Both the position numbers and the translations under genes were made by a program. From NCBI GenBank assembly GCA_913061475.1, contig CAJXUN010000031.1:1-51968 (forward strand): a stretch of 51,968 bases of DNA. Direction: 5' to 3'. Shown in pieces: positions 10,306-20,195 of this stretch. The DNA is from an uncultured Colwellia sp. GTDB taxonomy: Bacteria; Pseudomonadota; Gammaproteobacteria; Enterobacterales; Alteromonadaceae. Numbering within the stretch: position 1 is the stretch's first letter; every line of letters starts with the position of its first letter. The notes under the pieces were generated by a model. That model was not told the origin of the DNA and did no database searches. It worked only from the letters and a program-made list of their open reading frames with translations.

Positions 10306-11883
10306 ATGAGCGATACTGACCCACAAACACAAGCGTTTGTTAGCGTAAGTGAAACAGCTAACCTTGATGATGAGTCATTACTGTTAGCTGAAAGTGACAT
10401 TTTGACTGATGACGGCGTTCGTTTTCGCCTGCCTTTTGGTTTTGCTAAGCGTCATAGCGTGTTGGTAGAAAATGATAACGGTGCATTACGTTTAGTTTGT
10501 ATTGAAACCATCAGTGCTGATATTTTATTAGAAGTGCGCCGTGTGCTAAAAGCGTCTTTTACTATCATCATAAAAAGCGCCGAAGAGTTTGAGCAGCTGT
10601 TAACTATTACCTATCAGCGAGATTCTTCAGAAGCACAGCAAATGATGGAAGACATTGGCAATGAGGTTGATTTATATTCACTTGCCGATGAAATGACCGA
10701 AACAGAAGATTTATTAGAAAACGAAGACGACGCCCCGATTATTAAACTCATCAATGCCATGTTGAGTGAAGCGATTAAAGAAAACGCTTCTGACATTCAT
10801 ATCGAAACCTTTGAGCAAGCGTTGCAAATTCGCTTTCGCGTTGATGGTGTTTTACGTGAAGTATTAAAGCCTAATCGTAAACTAGCGTCGCTGCTGGTGT
10901 CACGAATTAAGGTTATGGCTAAACTTGATATCGCTGAAAAACGCATTCCTCAAGATGGTCGCATTTCTCTGAGAATAGCAGGCAGAGCTGTCGACGTGCG
11001 TGTTTCAACTATGCCAACCGGTCATGGTGAGCGAGTCGTGCTGCGTTTATTAGATAAAAACTCAACGCGTTTAGATTTACAAGACTTAGGCATGACCGAT
11101 GGCAATCGAGCGCGTTTTTCTCAGTTAATTGAAAAACCACACGGTATTATCCTTGTTACGGGGCCTACCGGCTCAGGTAAAAGTACCACCTTGTATGCTG
11201 GTTTAAGTCAAATTGATAGCAAAGAGCGCAATATTCTCACCGTTGAAGACCCAATCGAATATGCTATTGAAGGTATTGGCCAGACACAAGTTAATACCAA
11301 AGTCGATATGACTTTTGCGCGTGGTTTACGCGCCATACTTCGTCAAGATCCTGATGTGGTGATGGTGGGTGAAATTCGTGATTTAGAAACCGCGCAAATT
11401 GGTGTGCAAGCTAGTTTAACTGGGCATTTAGTCTTGTCGACATTGCATACTAATACGGCAGCAGGTGCTATTACGCGTATGGAAGATATGGGCGTTGAAC
11501 CTTTCTTACTTTCATCAAGTTTACTTGGCGTATTGGCACAACGATTAGTGAGAACCTTGTGTCCACATTGTCGAGAGTGTTGCCCAACATCAGCAGAAGA
11601 GCGTAAATTATTACAGCTTAGTGATGATGATACCGCACCTATCTTTAGAGCGGTTGGTTGTGACGAGTGTAATTTTAAAGGTTATCGAGGCCGGACCGGT
11701 ATTCATGAATTGATCGTGGTTGATGATAAAGTGCGAGAATTAATCCATAACGGTAAAGGTGAGCAAGCCATTGAAAAATTCATTCGTAAATCAACACCGA
11801 GTATTCGTCGTGATGGTTTTGATAAAGTAATGCGTGGTGAAACCACCATTGAAGAAGTATTGCGCGTTACACGTGAAGACTAA
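10306..11883 (+). CDS. gspE: GspE, type II secretion ATPase
   Basis: A 525-residue hexameric cytoplasmic ATPase that drives pseudopilus assembly. It has an N-terminal GspL-binding region (1-130), Walker A GPTGSGKS (286-293), an Asp box around 310-316, Walker [10 protein letters not shown] (351-359) and a His box ([11 protein letters not shown]). The zinc-binding tetracysteine domain is complete: CPHC at 419/422 and CDEC at 452/455. It has the usual family length. Confidence 0.97.
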   Translation: MSDTDPQTQAFVSVSETANLDDESLLLAESDILTDDGVRFRLPFGFAKRHSVLVENDNGALRLVCIETISADILLEVRRVLKASFTIIIKSAEEFEQLLTITYQRDSSEAQQMMEDIGNEVDLYSLADEMTETEDLLENEDDAPIIKLINAMLSEAIKENASDIHIETFEQALQIRFRVDGVLREVLKPNRKLASLLVSRIKVMAKLDIAEKRIPQDGRISLRIAGRAVDVRVSTMPTGHGERVVLRLLDKNSTRLDLQDLGMTDGNRARFSQLIEKPHGIILVTGPTGSGKSTTLYAGLSQIDSKERNILTVEDPIEYAIEGIGQTQVNTKVDMTFARGLRAILRQDPDVVMVGEIRDLETAQIGVQASLTGHLVLSTLHTNTAAGAITRMEDMGVEPFLLSSSLLGVLAQRLVRTLCPHCRECCPTSAEERKLLQLSDDDTAPIFRAVGCDECNFKGYRGRTGIHELIVVDDKVRELIHNGKGEQAIEKFIRKSTPSIRRDGFDKVMRGETTIEEVLRVTRED

Positions 11884-11887
11884 TTAA

Positions 11888-11950
11888 TATAAAGGTGATG
11901 AGTTCTACAGGATTTTTAAAGATTAAAATTCTTGATTATTCACCTTTATA
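11888..11950 (+). other. stem-loop in the only long gap of the T2SS operon (gspE-gspF)
   Basis: Perfect 11-bp arms TATAAAGGTGA (11888-11898) and TCACCTTTATA (11940-11950) enclose 41 bases that hold a second, weaker A/T stem. There is no T run, so it is not a standard terminator. The left arm contains the only good Shine-Dalgarno-like AAGGTGA in the gap. Confidence 0.7.
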
Positions 11951-11976
11951 ACTAGGTATAAATTAAATTCTAAATT

Positions 11977-13200
11977 ATGGCAGCATTTGATTATCAGGCA
12001 GTAGACAGCCGAGGAAAAAATAAAAAAGGCGTTATTGAAGGCGATACCCCTAGGCATGTGCGTAATTTACTGCGTGAACAAGGTTTAATGCCAATCGACG
12101 TGACCCCCTGTTTACAAAAAAGACAGCAAGAAAATAAAAAGTCTTTTTTTAGTGGTGGTAAAAAAATATCAGCATCTGAGCTAGCATTAATCACCCGACA
12201 ATTATCAACTTTAGTTGAATCAGGATTGCCCATTGAAGAATCTTTAATGGCAGTAGGGGAGCAGTGCGATAAAAACTCATTAAAAAGTATGGTGATGGCG
12301 GTACGCACTAAAGTAACCGAAGGCTATGGCTTAGCTGAAAGCATGGCAGAGTTTCCACAAGTGTTTAATCGCTTATTTCGTGCCATGGTCGCGGCAGGTG
12401 AAAAATCAGGTCACCTTGATAAAGTATTAGACCGACTCGCCGATTACACCGAACAGCGACAACAACTGAGATCTCAGCTTATTCAAGCTTTGGTATACCC
12501 CATTATTATGACCGTCGTGGCAACGGGTGTTATTGCGATATTATTAACTGCTGTGGTACCAAAAATTGTTGGTCAGTTTGAACACATGGGGGCTAATTTA
12601 CCTGCTACCACTAAGTTCTTGATCGCCAGTAGTGATTTTTTGCGTGAATATGGTTTAGCGCTTGTGCTAGTTGTTGCTGCATTAATGTTAATTTGGTCAC
12701 AATTATTGAAAAAAGACAGTTTTAGGTTTGCATATCATCAGCGCTTTCTTGCCATTCCTGGTCTTGGAAAAGTGGCGAAAAGTGTTAATACTGCAAGATT
12801 TGCTCGTACCTTGAGCATTTTAACCGCCAGTGCCGTTCCTCTATTAGAGAGTATGAAGATCTCAGGTGAGGTATTGGACAACTTGTACATTAAGCAAAGT
12901 GTCAAAGAGTCTGCTGACAAAGTCAGAGAAGGAGCTAGCTTGCGGGTCTCGTTAGAGCAAACCAAGTTGTTTCCGCCCATGATGCTACACATGATTGCCA
13001 GTGGTGAAAAAAGTGGTCAATTAGAGCACATGTTAGGTCGAGCTGCCGATAACCAAGATCGTGAGTTTGAGGCGATTGTGAATATATCACTGAAAGCTTT
13101 TGAACCCGCGTTAATGGTGGTTATGGCCGGCATTGTATTATTTATCGTTATGGCTATCTTACAGCCAATTCTTCAGTTAAATACGTTAATAGGAAGTTAG
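11977..13200 (+). CDS. gspF: GspF, type II secretion inner membrane platform protein
   Basis: A 407-residue polytopic protein of the PilC/GspF family that couples the ATPase to pseudopilin assembly. The N-terminal YQAVDSRGKNKKG segment and two homologous cytoplasmic domains (about 70-170 and 275-375, each with an SGLPIEE/SAVPLLE-type motif and GEKSG) alternate with three membrane segments (about 170-195, 220-242 and 375-400). It is preceded by a 93-base gap with a stem-loop. It has no obvious Shine-Dalgarno close to its ATG. Confidence 0.97.
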   Translation: MAAFDYQAVDSRGKNKKGVIEGDTPRHVRNLLREQGLMPIDVTPCLQKRQQENKKSFFSGGKKISASELALITRQLSTLVESGLPIEESLMAVGEQCDKNSLKSMVMAVRTKVTEGYGLAESMAEFPQVFNRLFRAMVAAGEKSGHLDKVLDRLADYTEQRQQLRSQLIQALVYPIIMTVVATGVIAILLTAVVPKIVGQFEHMGANLPATTKFLIASSDFLREYGLALVLVVAALMLIWSQLLKKDSFRFAYHQRFLAIPGLGKVAKSVNTARFARTLSILTASAVPLLESMKISGEVLDNLYIKQSVKESADKVREGASLRVSLEQTKLFPPMMLHMIASGEKSGQLEHMLGRAADNQDREFEAIVNISLKAFEPALMVVMAGIVLFIVMAILQPILQLNTLIGS

Positions 13201-13202
13201 AA

Positions 13203-13637
13203 ATGAAAGCAGTAAAAAATGTTCGAGGTTTTACCTTATTAGAAGTGATGGTTGTTATCGTTATTTTGGGTATTTTAGCCAGTATGGTGGTGCCAAACCT
13301 TATGGGTAGTCAAGAACGCGCCAATATGCAAAAAGCCGTTTCCGATATTAATGCTTTAGAAACTTCCTTAAGCATGTACAAAATGGATAATTATAAGTAC
13401 CCAAGCACCGAGCAAGGCTTGGAAGCTTTAGTTACCGAAACTGATATAGAGCCTGCACCACGCCGTTTTCCTGAAGGTGGTTATGTAAAACGTTTGCCTA
13501 AAGATCCATGGGGCAGTGAGTATCAACTATTAAATCCAGGTGAGCACGGTAATATGGACGTGTTCTCTATGGGGCCAGACGGTGAACCAGGCACTGATGA
13601 TGATATTGGTAACTGGAATTTAGGCGATTATCAATAA
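13203..13637 (+). CDS. gspG: GspG, major pseudopilin
   Basis: A 144-residue main subunit of the T2SS pseudopilus. A short leader ending in Gly precedes FTLLEVMVVIVILGILASMVVPNL, with the conserved Glu at +5 and Pro at +22, so it is a substrate of a PilD/GspO prepilin peptidase that is not encoded here. The C-terminal loop (DPWGSEY..., GPDGEPGTDDDIGNW) has the Asp-rich calcium-binding site that stabilises GspG. The start lies 2 bases after gspF. Confidence 0.98.
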   Translation: MKAVKNVRGFTLLEVMVVIVILGILASMVVPNLMGSQERANMQKAVSDINALETSLSMYKMDNYKYPSTEQGLEALVTETDIEPAPRRFPEGGYVKRLPKDPWGSEYQLLNPGEHGNMDVFSMGPDGEPGTDDDIGNWNLGDYQ

Positions 13638-13660
13638 TCAGCTTTGATTATTGCTCTATT

Positions 13661-14287
13661 ATGCCAGTTAATACTCGCCATTCGCTAAAACGAAAATATT
13701 GCACGCAGCAAGGGTTTACCTTGATTGAAGTGATGTTGGTGATTGTCTTAATTGGCGTGATGATTTCTGCGGTGCAGTTTACCTTTTCCAGCAGTAAGCC
13801 TGAACAAATATTGCAACAAAATAGTGCCCGCTTTGCGGGCATTTTTGACGTGGCTGCAGAGTATGGCCTGTTAAATAATGTTGAATTGGGGATGTTAGTT
13901 ACCGAAAGCAGTTATCAGTTTTTAGCTTATGATGGTGTGCAGTGGACGCCGATTGCAGATAATCCCTTGTTTGAAGAGTTCACCTTGCCTGAAGGTATTG
14001 AAATTACTTTACAACTTGATGATTTACCTATCGAAGAGCCATTACTTTTCGACTCTTCGTTATTAATTAACCCAGATGAAGATGAAAGTTTTACCGAAGA
14101 AGAAGATAAGAAGATTATTCCTCAAGTATATATTCTCTCCGGCGGAGATATTACGCCTTTTAGCTTAACATTTTCATTTGCTGATTTTACGTTCGACGGT
14201 GATGATAATGTCAGCTTTAAAGTCAGCGGAACTTACACCACACCATTAACACTTGAAGGGCCGATCGCTAATGATAAATCGGGTTAA
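13661..14287 (+). CDS. gspH: GspH, minor pseudopilin
   Basis: A 208-residue pseudopilin with a basic leader of about 19 residues, then GFTLIEVMLVIVLIGVMISAV with Glu +5. It is a low-abundance pseudopilus component. The periplasmic part is acidic (EDESFTEEEDKK). Its last 17 bases overlap the start of gspI. Confidence 0.93.
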   Translation: MPVNTRHSLKRKYCTQQGFTLIEVMLVIVLIGVMISAVQFTFSSSKPEQILQQNSARFAGIFDVAAEYGLLNNVELGMLVTESSYQFLAYDGVQWTPIADNPLFEEFTLPEGIEITLQLDDLPIEEPLLFDSSLLINPDEDESFTEEEDKKIIPQVYILSGGDITPFSLTFSFADFTFDGDDNVSFKVSGTYTTPLTLEGPIANDKSG

Positions 14288-14669
14288 TTTAAGTGTCGTG
14301 AAGTTAAAAAAAGGTTTTACCTTACTTGAGGTCATGCTGGCAATGGCAGTATTTTCTATTGCAGGTATTGCTATTTTAGGTACAGCGGAGACTAATGCCC
14401 GCAATTTAGGTTATTTAGAAAGTAAGATTGTTGCGAATTGGGTGGCATCGAATCAACTTGTTGAGACTACATTAGATACCTCGTGGCCACCAAAAAACAA
14501 TAAGAAAGGTAAAGTGGAGCTTGCTGGACTCGAGTGGTTCTGGCAGCAAAAAGTGATTAAAACCACTGACAGTGACATGCGAGCTATTGTCATGGAAGTG
14601 AGATTAGAAGAAAATGATCCGTCGGCATTAAGCAGTTTAATGACTTATATTTCGAAGCAAAGTAAATGA
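14271..14669 (+). CDS. gspI: GspI, minor pseudopilin
   Basis: The ATG at 14271 gives a 132-residue protein with the processing site KKGFTLLEVMLAMAVFSIAG (Glu +5). With GspJ and GspK it forms the pseudopilus tip. An in-frame TTG at 14253 would add six residues but lies deeper inside gspH. The ATG is preferred. The 3' end overlaps gspJ in an ATGA junction. Confidence 0.94.
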   Translation: MINRVNLSVVKLKKGFTLLEVMLAMAVFSIAGIAILGTAETNARNLGYLESKIVANWVASNQLVETTLDTSWPPKNNKKGKVELAGLEWFWQQKVIKTTDSDMRAIVMEVRLEENDPSALSSLMTYISKQSK

Positions 14670-15346
14670 CAACTATCACGATTTGCCAACCGAATTCAAA
14701 ATCTCAAGCGAGTTATCAACAATCTCGACAGCGTGGCTTTACCTTATTGGAAGTATTGATTGCCATTGCGATATTTTCGGTAATAAGTATGGCTAGCTTT
14801 AGTATTTTTGAAACGGTGTTAAACAGTGATACTGTGTCAAAAGAGCGCACTGACCGAATTAATGAATTGCAACGCGGGTTCTTAATAATTGAGCGTGATA
14901 TGTTACAAATTGCGCGTCGTAGCGTACGTTTTAATGGTGAGGCGCCTTTGGCCGGTTTTTTACATACCGACAATGAAAGTTACTCGAGTAGCGAGCAAGC
15001 CATCGCTTTTGTGCGACATGGATGGACCAATCCTGGTTTACTCTTACCTCGCAGCGATATGCAATCAGTGGCTTATCAATTAAATGATACAGTGCTCGAG
15101 CGAGTACACTTTAACTTTGTTGATGCAGTGTTAGGAGAAGAGCCGAAAGTTAGACCGCTGATTTCACAGGTTGAAAAATTAGATTTCGAATTTTATGATG
15201 GTAAAAAATGGCAAAAAACCTTAGCGGAAAATACCTTGCCCATAGCTATTGCGATTGAACTAGACACCACAGATTACGGCATTATTCGTCGACAATTTCT
15301 GGTTGCAGGTAATAGTTTACCCGACAGCGGTGAACCTCGTGATTAG
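14666..15346 (+). CDS. gspJ: GspJ, minor pseudopilin
   Basis: A 226-residue pseudopilin with a leader of about 24 residues ending RQRG, then FTLLEVLIAIAIFSVISMASF (Glu +5). It is part of the GspI-J-K tip complex. The beta-sheet domain contains the typical ELQRGFLIIERDMLQIARR helix. The ATG at 14666 overlaps the gspI stop (ATGA), indicating coupled translation. Confidence 0.95.
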   Translation: MTTITICQPNSKSQASYQQSRQRGFTLLEVLIAIAIFSVISMASFSIFETVLNSDTVSKERTDRINELQRGFLIIERDMLQIARRSVRFNGEAPLAGFLHTDNESYSSSEQAIAFVRHGWTNPGLLLPRSDMQSVAYQLNDTVLERVHFNFVDAVLGEEPKVRPLISQVEKLDFEFYDGKKWQKTLAENTLPIAIAIELDTTDYGIIRRQFLVAGNSLPDSGEPRD

Positions 15347-16331
15347 CGTGAATCGCCAAAAAGGCGTGGCACTCATTACCGTTATGTTGATTGTTGCATT
15401 AATTGCTATTTTAGCAACACAAATGACCGCCCGTTTGCAGTTACAAATGCAACGCACGACAAATATTGGCTCTAATCAGCAAGCCTATTGGTACGCCATG
15501 GGCGCTGAAGCATTTGCAAAAAGAGTTTTAATACAATCGTTGGAAGATGACGCGGAGGTTACACACTTAGGGCAAATGTGGGCGCAAGGAGAGAATACTT
15601 TTCCTGTTGCTTTTGGGCAAATTACCGGTGAAATAACTGACTTACAAAGTTGTTTTAACCTAAACGCCCTGCGCACAGATGATGGTAGCAGTGTTAAAGG
15701 AGCCACAAAACCCATAGCAAGAAAAGCTTTTGAAGAACTGCTTATCGCGCTCAGCATTGAGAGTGTCGGCAGTTTTGAAGCCGAGTCTATGGCTGATGCA
15801 TTATCAGATTGGCTCGATACAGATGAAAGCATTACCGGCTCTGGTGGCGCAGAAGACAGTGATTATGCTGCGAAAGAATTTCCCTATTTAACGGCTAATC
15901 ATTATCTGGCGAGTATTGGCGAGTTACGCGTGATTGAACATTTTAGTGTCGAAGTGATAAATAAATTAAAGGATTATGTTTGTGTATTACCCGGCAGTAA
16001 CCTTAACATGGTGAACATTAATACCATAGCACAAGATAAACCTGAAATACTTGTAGCCATGTTAGGGATAAGTCAAAATGATGCCTCGCAAGCGTTATCT
16101 GCCCGTGAAGAAGAAGGCTTTAAAAGCGTCGATGATTTCTTTGCTTTACCAGAATTAAGTAAAGCTCAAATATCCGCAGACCAAAAACAACAATTTGCTG
16201 TTAAAAGTGAGTATTTTAAGCTTAAAGCAACGGCAAGTTTTAATAATAGTTACTTTGCTCTAAATACCATTATGCAAGTAGACAATAAAAATAATATAAG
16301 TGTGATCAGTCGCATCATAGGACGAGAGTAA
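15339..16331 (+). CDS. gspK: GspK, tip minor pseudopilin lacking Glu+5
   Basis: The large tip pseudopilin, about 330 residues. The processing site is QKGVALITVMLIVALIAILA, where Thr replaces the Glu +5 of other pseudopilins, as is usual for GspK. The globular part has the family alpha-helical domain, and LNINTIAQDKPEILVAM-like residues (VNINTIAQ) occur near 225-235. No ATG fits. GTG at 15339 (overlapping gspJ) and GTG at 15348 (just after its stop) are both possible, and a TTG at 15303 is also in frame. The stop overlaps the gspL ATG by one base. Confidence 0.93.
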   Translation: MISVNRQKGVALITVMLIVALIAILATQMTARLQLQMQRTTNIGSNQQAYWYAMGAEAFAKRVLIQSLEDDAEVTHLGQMWAQGENTFPVAFGQITGEITDLQSCFNLNALRTDDGSSVKGATKPIARKAFEELLIALSIESVGSFEAESMADALSDWLDTDESITGSGGAEDSDYAAKEFPYLTANHYLASIGELRVIEHFSVEVINKLKDYVCVLPGSNLNMVNINTIAQDKPEILVAMLGISQNDASQALSAREEEGFKSVDDFFALPELSKAQISADQKQQFAVKSEYFKLKATASFNNSYFALNTIMQVDNKNNISVISRIIGRE

Positions 16332-17557
16332 TGGGTGAAACCTTATTTATCCGGTTAGGCAGCCAAGCTGAAAGTAAAATTCACTGGCTGATTAAAACCA
16401 ACGGACAAGAAGAAATTATTGCCAGTGGTGAGTTGCCAAATGCACAGGCGTTAACGCAATTGGCTGAAAAGTCTTTATCTAGAGAGGTGATAGCATTTGT
16501 GCCTGCAAGTGATATTGCCATTAAACGCTTAAAGGTACCTGGCTCTTCTCAACGCGCTATTCGTTTAGCTGCCCCGTATATGCTTGAAGAAGAATTAGCC
16601 CAAGATGTTGAGCAACTCTTCTTTGCCTTTAGTGATATCAAAAATGATGAGCAGGGCAATAATTGCTTTCTCGCTGCACTTGAACGCGTGCAATTAGTTC
16701 TATGGCAACAGTGGTTAGCAGATGCCGGGGTTTTCTGTAAAGTGTTCATTCCTGATGCATTAGTATTGCCTATTAATCATCACGGTGCTACGGCTGTTAT
16801 GCTTGGCGAACAAGTGTTAATTAGGTTTGATGAATGGCAAGTCATGGCATTTGAAGCCAATGCTTGGCCTATTATAGCGAAACGTTTTACTGAGACAGAT
16901 GAACATGCCATATTTGCTTATTCAGCTTTGTCGCAGGTGCCGGCACAATTAAATATTGAATATTTACCTGAAGAGTTACCTTTGGCTATTTTAGCGAATC
17001 ATCACGCGGGTAAATTTAATTTACTGCAAGGTGAGTTCCAGATAAAAGAGAAACGTTCCGCCGCTAGCGTGAATTGGCTTTGGGTTGCGGCTATCGCCTG
17101 TTTCGCATTGCTGCTTAACTTTACGCTTAAAGGTATTGAACTATACCAACTATCTCAGCAGCAGTCGGCGATTGAAGCAGAGATTATTGCCAATTATAAG
17201 TCAACATTCCCAGCAACCAAGCGCGTTAAAATTTCGACGATTCGTTCACAATTGCGACAGAAATTAGCCGAAGTAGGTAATAGCGATGACTCAGCAGGCT
17301 TTTTATCATTATTGGTGAAACTAGAGCCGGCTTTAGCGCAGGTACCTGAAATCAAACCACAAACATTAAAATTTGACGGTAAACGTCAAGAAGTGCGTAT
17401 GCAAACTATCGCTAAAGATTATCAATACTTTGAAAAATTAAAAGTGGCGTTGGAAAAAGCCGGATTAACGGTGAATTTAGGTGCGCAAAATAATCAGGGC
17501 GAACAAATTTCAGGTTCATTTAGTATTACTGATACATCAACTAAGGAGCGCTCATGA
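16331..17557 (+). CDS. gspL: GspL, inner membrane protein that recruits GspE
   Basis: A 408-residue bitopic protein. The cytoplasmic actin-like domain (1-240, with FIRLGSQAESKIHWLI) binds GspE. A single membrane helix lies at about 247-263 (LWVAAIACFALLLNFTL), and a small periplasmic ferredoxin-like domain forms the C-terminus and pairs with GspM. The start overlaps gspK by one base (TAATG) and the end overlaps gspM by four (ATGA). Confidence 0.96.
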   Translation: MGETLFIRLGSQAESKIHWLIKTNGQEEIIASGELPNAQALTQLAEKSLSREVIAFVPASDIAIKRLKVPGSSQRAIRLAAPYMLEEELAQDVEQLFFAFSDIKNDEQGNNCFLAALERVQLVLWQQWLADAGVFCKVFIPDALVLPINHHGATAVMLGEQVLIRFDEWQVMAFEANAWPIIAKRFTETDEHAIFAYSALSQVPAQLNIEYLPEELPLAILANHHAGKFNLLQGEFQIKEKRSAASVNWLWVAAIACFALLLNFTLKGIELYQLSQQQSAIEAEIIANYKSTFPATKRVKISTIRSQLRQKLAEVGNSDDSAGFLSLLVKLEPALAQVPEIKPQTLKFDGKRQEVRMQTIAKDYQYFEKLKVALEKAGLTVNLGAQNNQGEQISGSFSITDTSTKERS

Positions 17558-18021
17558 AAACTTGGTGGCAGCAGTTAAACCTTCGTGAACAACGCTTGGT
17601 TATGGCAATGTCAGCCGTGATAACCATCTTCATTTTGTACGGTCTTATTTGGCAACCACTCAATGAGAGTATCGCCAGTAGTAAATTAAAAATTGACCGC
17701 CAGCAAACCCTTTTGACTTGGGTAGAGGACAGTACTCAACGTTATCAGCTAGCGAAACGCAACGGCAGGAATACCAGTGGTGCAAGTTTATCAAGCATCG
17801 TAAACCGTACTTCAAATTTGAACAAAATCACCATTACGCGCATGCAACCTCAAGGTGACGATTTACAAGTTTGGATTGATGAAATATCGTTTAACCAGCT
17901 CTTAACTTGGCTAGAGCAGTTAGCTAGTAGAGAAGGCTTACGAGTGAAAAATATCGATCTTAGTCTAGCTGACCAACAAGGTGTGGTTCGTGTTCGTAGA
18001 TTACAGTTAGGAAAAAGTTAA
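17554..18021 (+). CDS. gspM: GspM, inner membrane partner of GspL
   Basis: A 155-residue bitopic protein. A short N-terminus (WWQQLNLREQRLV) is typical of the family, followed by a membrane helix at about 16-37 and a periplasmic ferredoxin-like domain ending EGLRVKNIDLSLADQQGVVRVRRLQL. It stabilises GspL. It overlaps gspL and gspN (TAATG) at its two ends. Confidence 0.95.
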   Translation: MKTWWQQLNLREQRLVMAMSAVITIFILYGLIWQPLNESIASSKLKIDRQQTLLTWVEDSTQRYQLAKRNGRNTSGASLSSIVNRTSNLNKITITRMQPQGDDLQVWIDEISFNQLLTWLEQLASREGLRVKNIDLSLADQQGVVRVRRLQLGKS

Positions 18022-18764
18022 TGAAAAGTAAGTTTGCTTATGTAGCAATTTTTCTGGTTTTATATAGTGTTTTTGTTGTCGCGCTAGCGCCAGCTAGTTG
18101 GTTGATAGCGCAAGTTAACTTGCCGAGTAATGTCAAAGTGTCGGCCGTTGAAGGCACTATTTGGGACAGTCATGTTGAGCAAGTGATTATCGACGATGTT
18201 GTGGTTAACCAAGTCCAGAGCTCTCTGTCGTTTATCTCAGTATTAATGCTTGATCCTAAGCTTGATCTAACATTTGGCAATGCGCTAGTTAATGGTCCTG
18301 AAGGGCAATTAACGATAAGTGGTTTATTGTCTACTATGTTAGTGGAAGACGCCCGCGTCTCTATTGCCGCTAATACTGTGGCATTACGGCTTAATCTACC
18401 GATAGATGTTATTGCCCATGAGCAGTTGCAACTGAATGTCTCACGCTTTGTTATCGGAGCACCGATTTGTAATGAATTACAAGGCGATCTGCAATGGCGA
18501 AATGCTGCCGTTTCAGCATTTGATGAGCGCGTTAAGCTTGGTGGACTTTCCGCGACTTTAAGTTGTGATAAAGGAGAGCTTGTTGCTGAAGTAGAGCCAA
18601 ATAACAATTTAGGTTTAAGTTATCGCGCGCAGTTAAAGCAAGGTGGTCGTCTTTCGGGTAGTGGTTACTTAACGCCAGGGGAAAAATTTCCTGAGCAATT
18701 AAAAGAGACCTTAAGCTTTTTAGGTAGCCCAGATAGACAAGGTCGCTATCGGTTAAAAATGTAG
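18021..18764 (+). CDS. gspN: GspN, type II secretion protein N
   Basis: A 247-residue inner membrane-anchored periplasmic protein with an N-terminal signal anchor (about 5-28) and then the family core (VKVSAVEGTIWDSHVEQV, with the conserved G-T-hydrophobic-W). It is accessory in the T2SS and is missing from many systems. This is the last gene of the operon. No gspO prepilin peptidase follows. Confidence 0.93.
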   Translation: MKSKFAYVAIFLVLYSVFVVALAPASWLIAQVNLPSNVKVSAVEGTIWDSHVEQVIIDDVVVNQVQSSLSFISVLMLDPKLDLTFGNALVNGPEGQLTISGLLSTMLVEDARVSIAANTVALRLNLPIDVIAHEQLQLNVSRFVIGAPICNELQGDLQWRNAAVSAFDERVKLGGLSATLSCDKGELVAEVEPNNNLGLSYRAQLKQGGRLSGSGYLTPGEKFPEQLKETLSFLGSPDRQGRYRLKM

Positions 18765-18825
18765 TGTTGAAGCTAAACTCATTGTACTTAGGCTCTTTAT
18801 TGAACAGTGAGTTAACCAACTTTGG

Positions 18826-19500
18826 CTAGTACTTAGCTGTAGCCTTTATTTCTGCTAGTAACTCATGGTAATTAGTAATTGAAGGGTATTGATTTATCAC
18901 CCGGCTAGCTTGTTTACTATCGGGATTTGCTACGGCCAATAAATGTTTAATACCATACTTTTTTGCTGAATCGAGTATGGTGATACTGTCATCAACAAAA
19001 AGTGTATTTTCTAAAATAAAGCCATGCTTTTCTTGTAGCCGTTGCCATAGTAATTGCGACTCTTTAGTCACACCGAATTCATGGGTCGAATATAAGCTAT
19101 CAAAGTATTTATCTAATTGAGTGCGCTCGATTTTTAGCGCTAAGCTGTCAGGGTGGGCATTAGTGACAAGTACAATGTCGCGACCTGATGATTTTAACGC
19201 CACAAGAAAATCATGAGCGTCGCTGCGTAGACGAATTAAATGCTGAATTTCGCGCTTTAAATCAGTAATCGACAGTTGCGTCTGTTCAGCCCAATAATCT
19301 AAGCAATACCAATCTATGGTACCTTCAACTCTGTGGTAGTGATCAACCAGTGATTTTTTTGCCTCGGCCAAATTTACTTGATGTATTTCACTGTAGCGCA
19401 GGGGCAGATGATGCAACCAAAAATGATTATCAAAATGTAAATCGAGAATGGTTCCGTCCATATCAAGTAAAACAGTTGAGATTTTTGACCAATCAAGCAT
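18826..19500 (-). CDS. yrfG: GMP/IMP nucleotidase of the HAD superfamily
   Basis: A 224-residue cytoplasmic HAD phosphatase. Motif I is LLDMDGTILDL (nucleophile and acid/base Asp at about 13 and 15), motif II is VLVTNAH, the motif III lysine follows VTKE, and motif IV is FVDDS. The segment HFDNHFWLHHLPLRYSEI after motif I is characteristic of YrfG, which dephosphorylates GMP and IMP. It converges with the gspN end and is separated by 140 bases from divergent nudE. In E. coli yrfG lies next to hslR-hslO. Here the T2SS operon sits between them. Confidence 0.93.
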   Translation of the reverse strand: MLDWSKISTVLLDMDGTILDLHFDNHFWLHHLPLRYSEIHQVNLAEAKKSLVDHYHRVEGTIDWYCLDYWAEQTQLSITDLKREIQHLIRLRSDAHDFLVALKSSGRDIVLVTNAHPDSLALKIERTQLDKYFDSLYSTHEFGVTKESQLLWQRLQEKHGFILENTLFVDDSITILDSAKKYGIKHLLAVANPDSKQASRVINQYPSITNYHELLAEIKATAKY

Positions 19501-19640
19501 AGATTTTTCCCTAGAAACACGTTTATTATAGGATTATAGCGAAGTGGTTTGACGATGTATTCAAGGTAATCATGCTATTGTTGAACTTTAGTTTTTGATT
19601 CGGCATATTTCTCGGTTAACTTAGTGCAATAAAGGGCGTT

Positions 19641-20195
19641 ATGACAACAAAAAAAGTACTACCGCAAATTACTGCACGTAAGCAAGTAGCGAAAAGTCGC
19701 TTATTCGCGATTGAACAAATCGATCTTACATTTAGTAATGGCGAAGCACGTGAATATGAACGCATGTCTGGTACAGGGCGTGGGGCTGTAATGATTGTTC
19801 CTATGCTTGACTCGCATACTATGTTGTTGGTGCGTGAATACTGTGCCGGCACGCATAGTTATGAATTAGGTTTTCCAAAAGGCCTTATTGATGCGGGTGA
19901 AAGTGCTGCAGAGGCGGCGAATAGAGAACTTAAAGAAGAAATAGGTTATGGTGCCAAAAGCTTAACCTTGCTCCACACGGTCGCCATGGCCCCGGCATTT
20001 TTTGATGCCAAAATGTCAATTTTTATGGCCGACGAACTCTATGCTGAAAAACTGCTGGGTGATGAACCCGAAGCATTAGAGATAGTGCCTTGGTCATTAG
20101 CAAATTATCGACAGCTGTTACAGCAGCCAGATTTTAATGAGGCGCGAAGTTTTGCCGCATTATTATTAGTTAAAGATCACTTGGGAGGTAGTTAA
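19641..20195 (+). CDS. nudE: ADP-sugar/NADH-type Nudix hydrolase NudE
   Basis: A 184-residue Nudix enzyme that hydrolyses ADP-ribose, Ap3A and NADH. The Nudix box is complete from Gly of GLIDAGE to RELKEEIGYG (G-x5-E-x7-RE-x2-EE-x-G). The N-terminal dimerisation strand region and RMSGTGRGAVMIVPM match NudE. The start has AAGGGCG just upstream. The stop overlaps the cysQ start by one base (TAATG). Confidence 0.95.
   Translation: MTTKKVLPQITARKQVAKSRLFAIEQIDLTFSNGEAREYERMSGTGRGAVMIVPMLDSHTMLLVREYCAGTHSYELGFPKGLIDAGESAAEAANRELKEEIGYGAKSLTLLHTVAMAPAFFDAKMSIFMADELYAEKLLGDEPEALEIVPWSLANYRQLLQQPDFNEARSFAALLLVKDHLGGS

Noticed and set aside
9721-10400. Minus-strand frames of 65-137 codons opposite gspD and gspE
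   Set aside because: Antisense to clear T2SS genes with no independent support.
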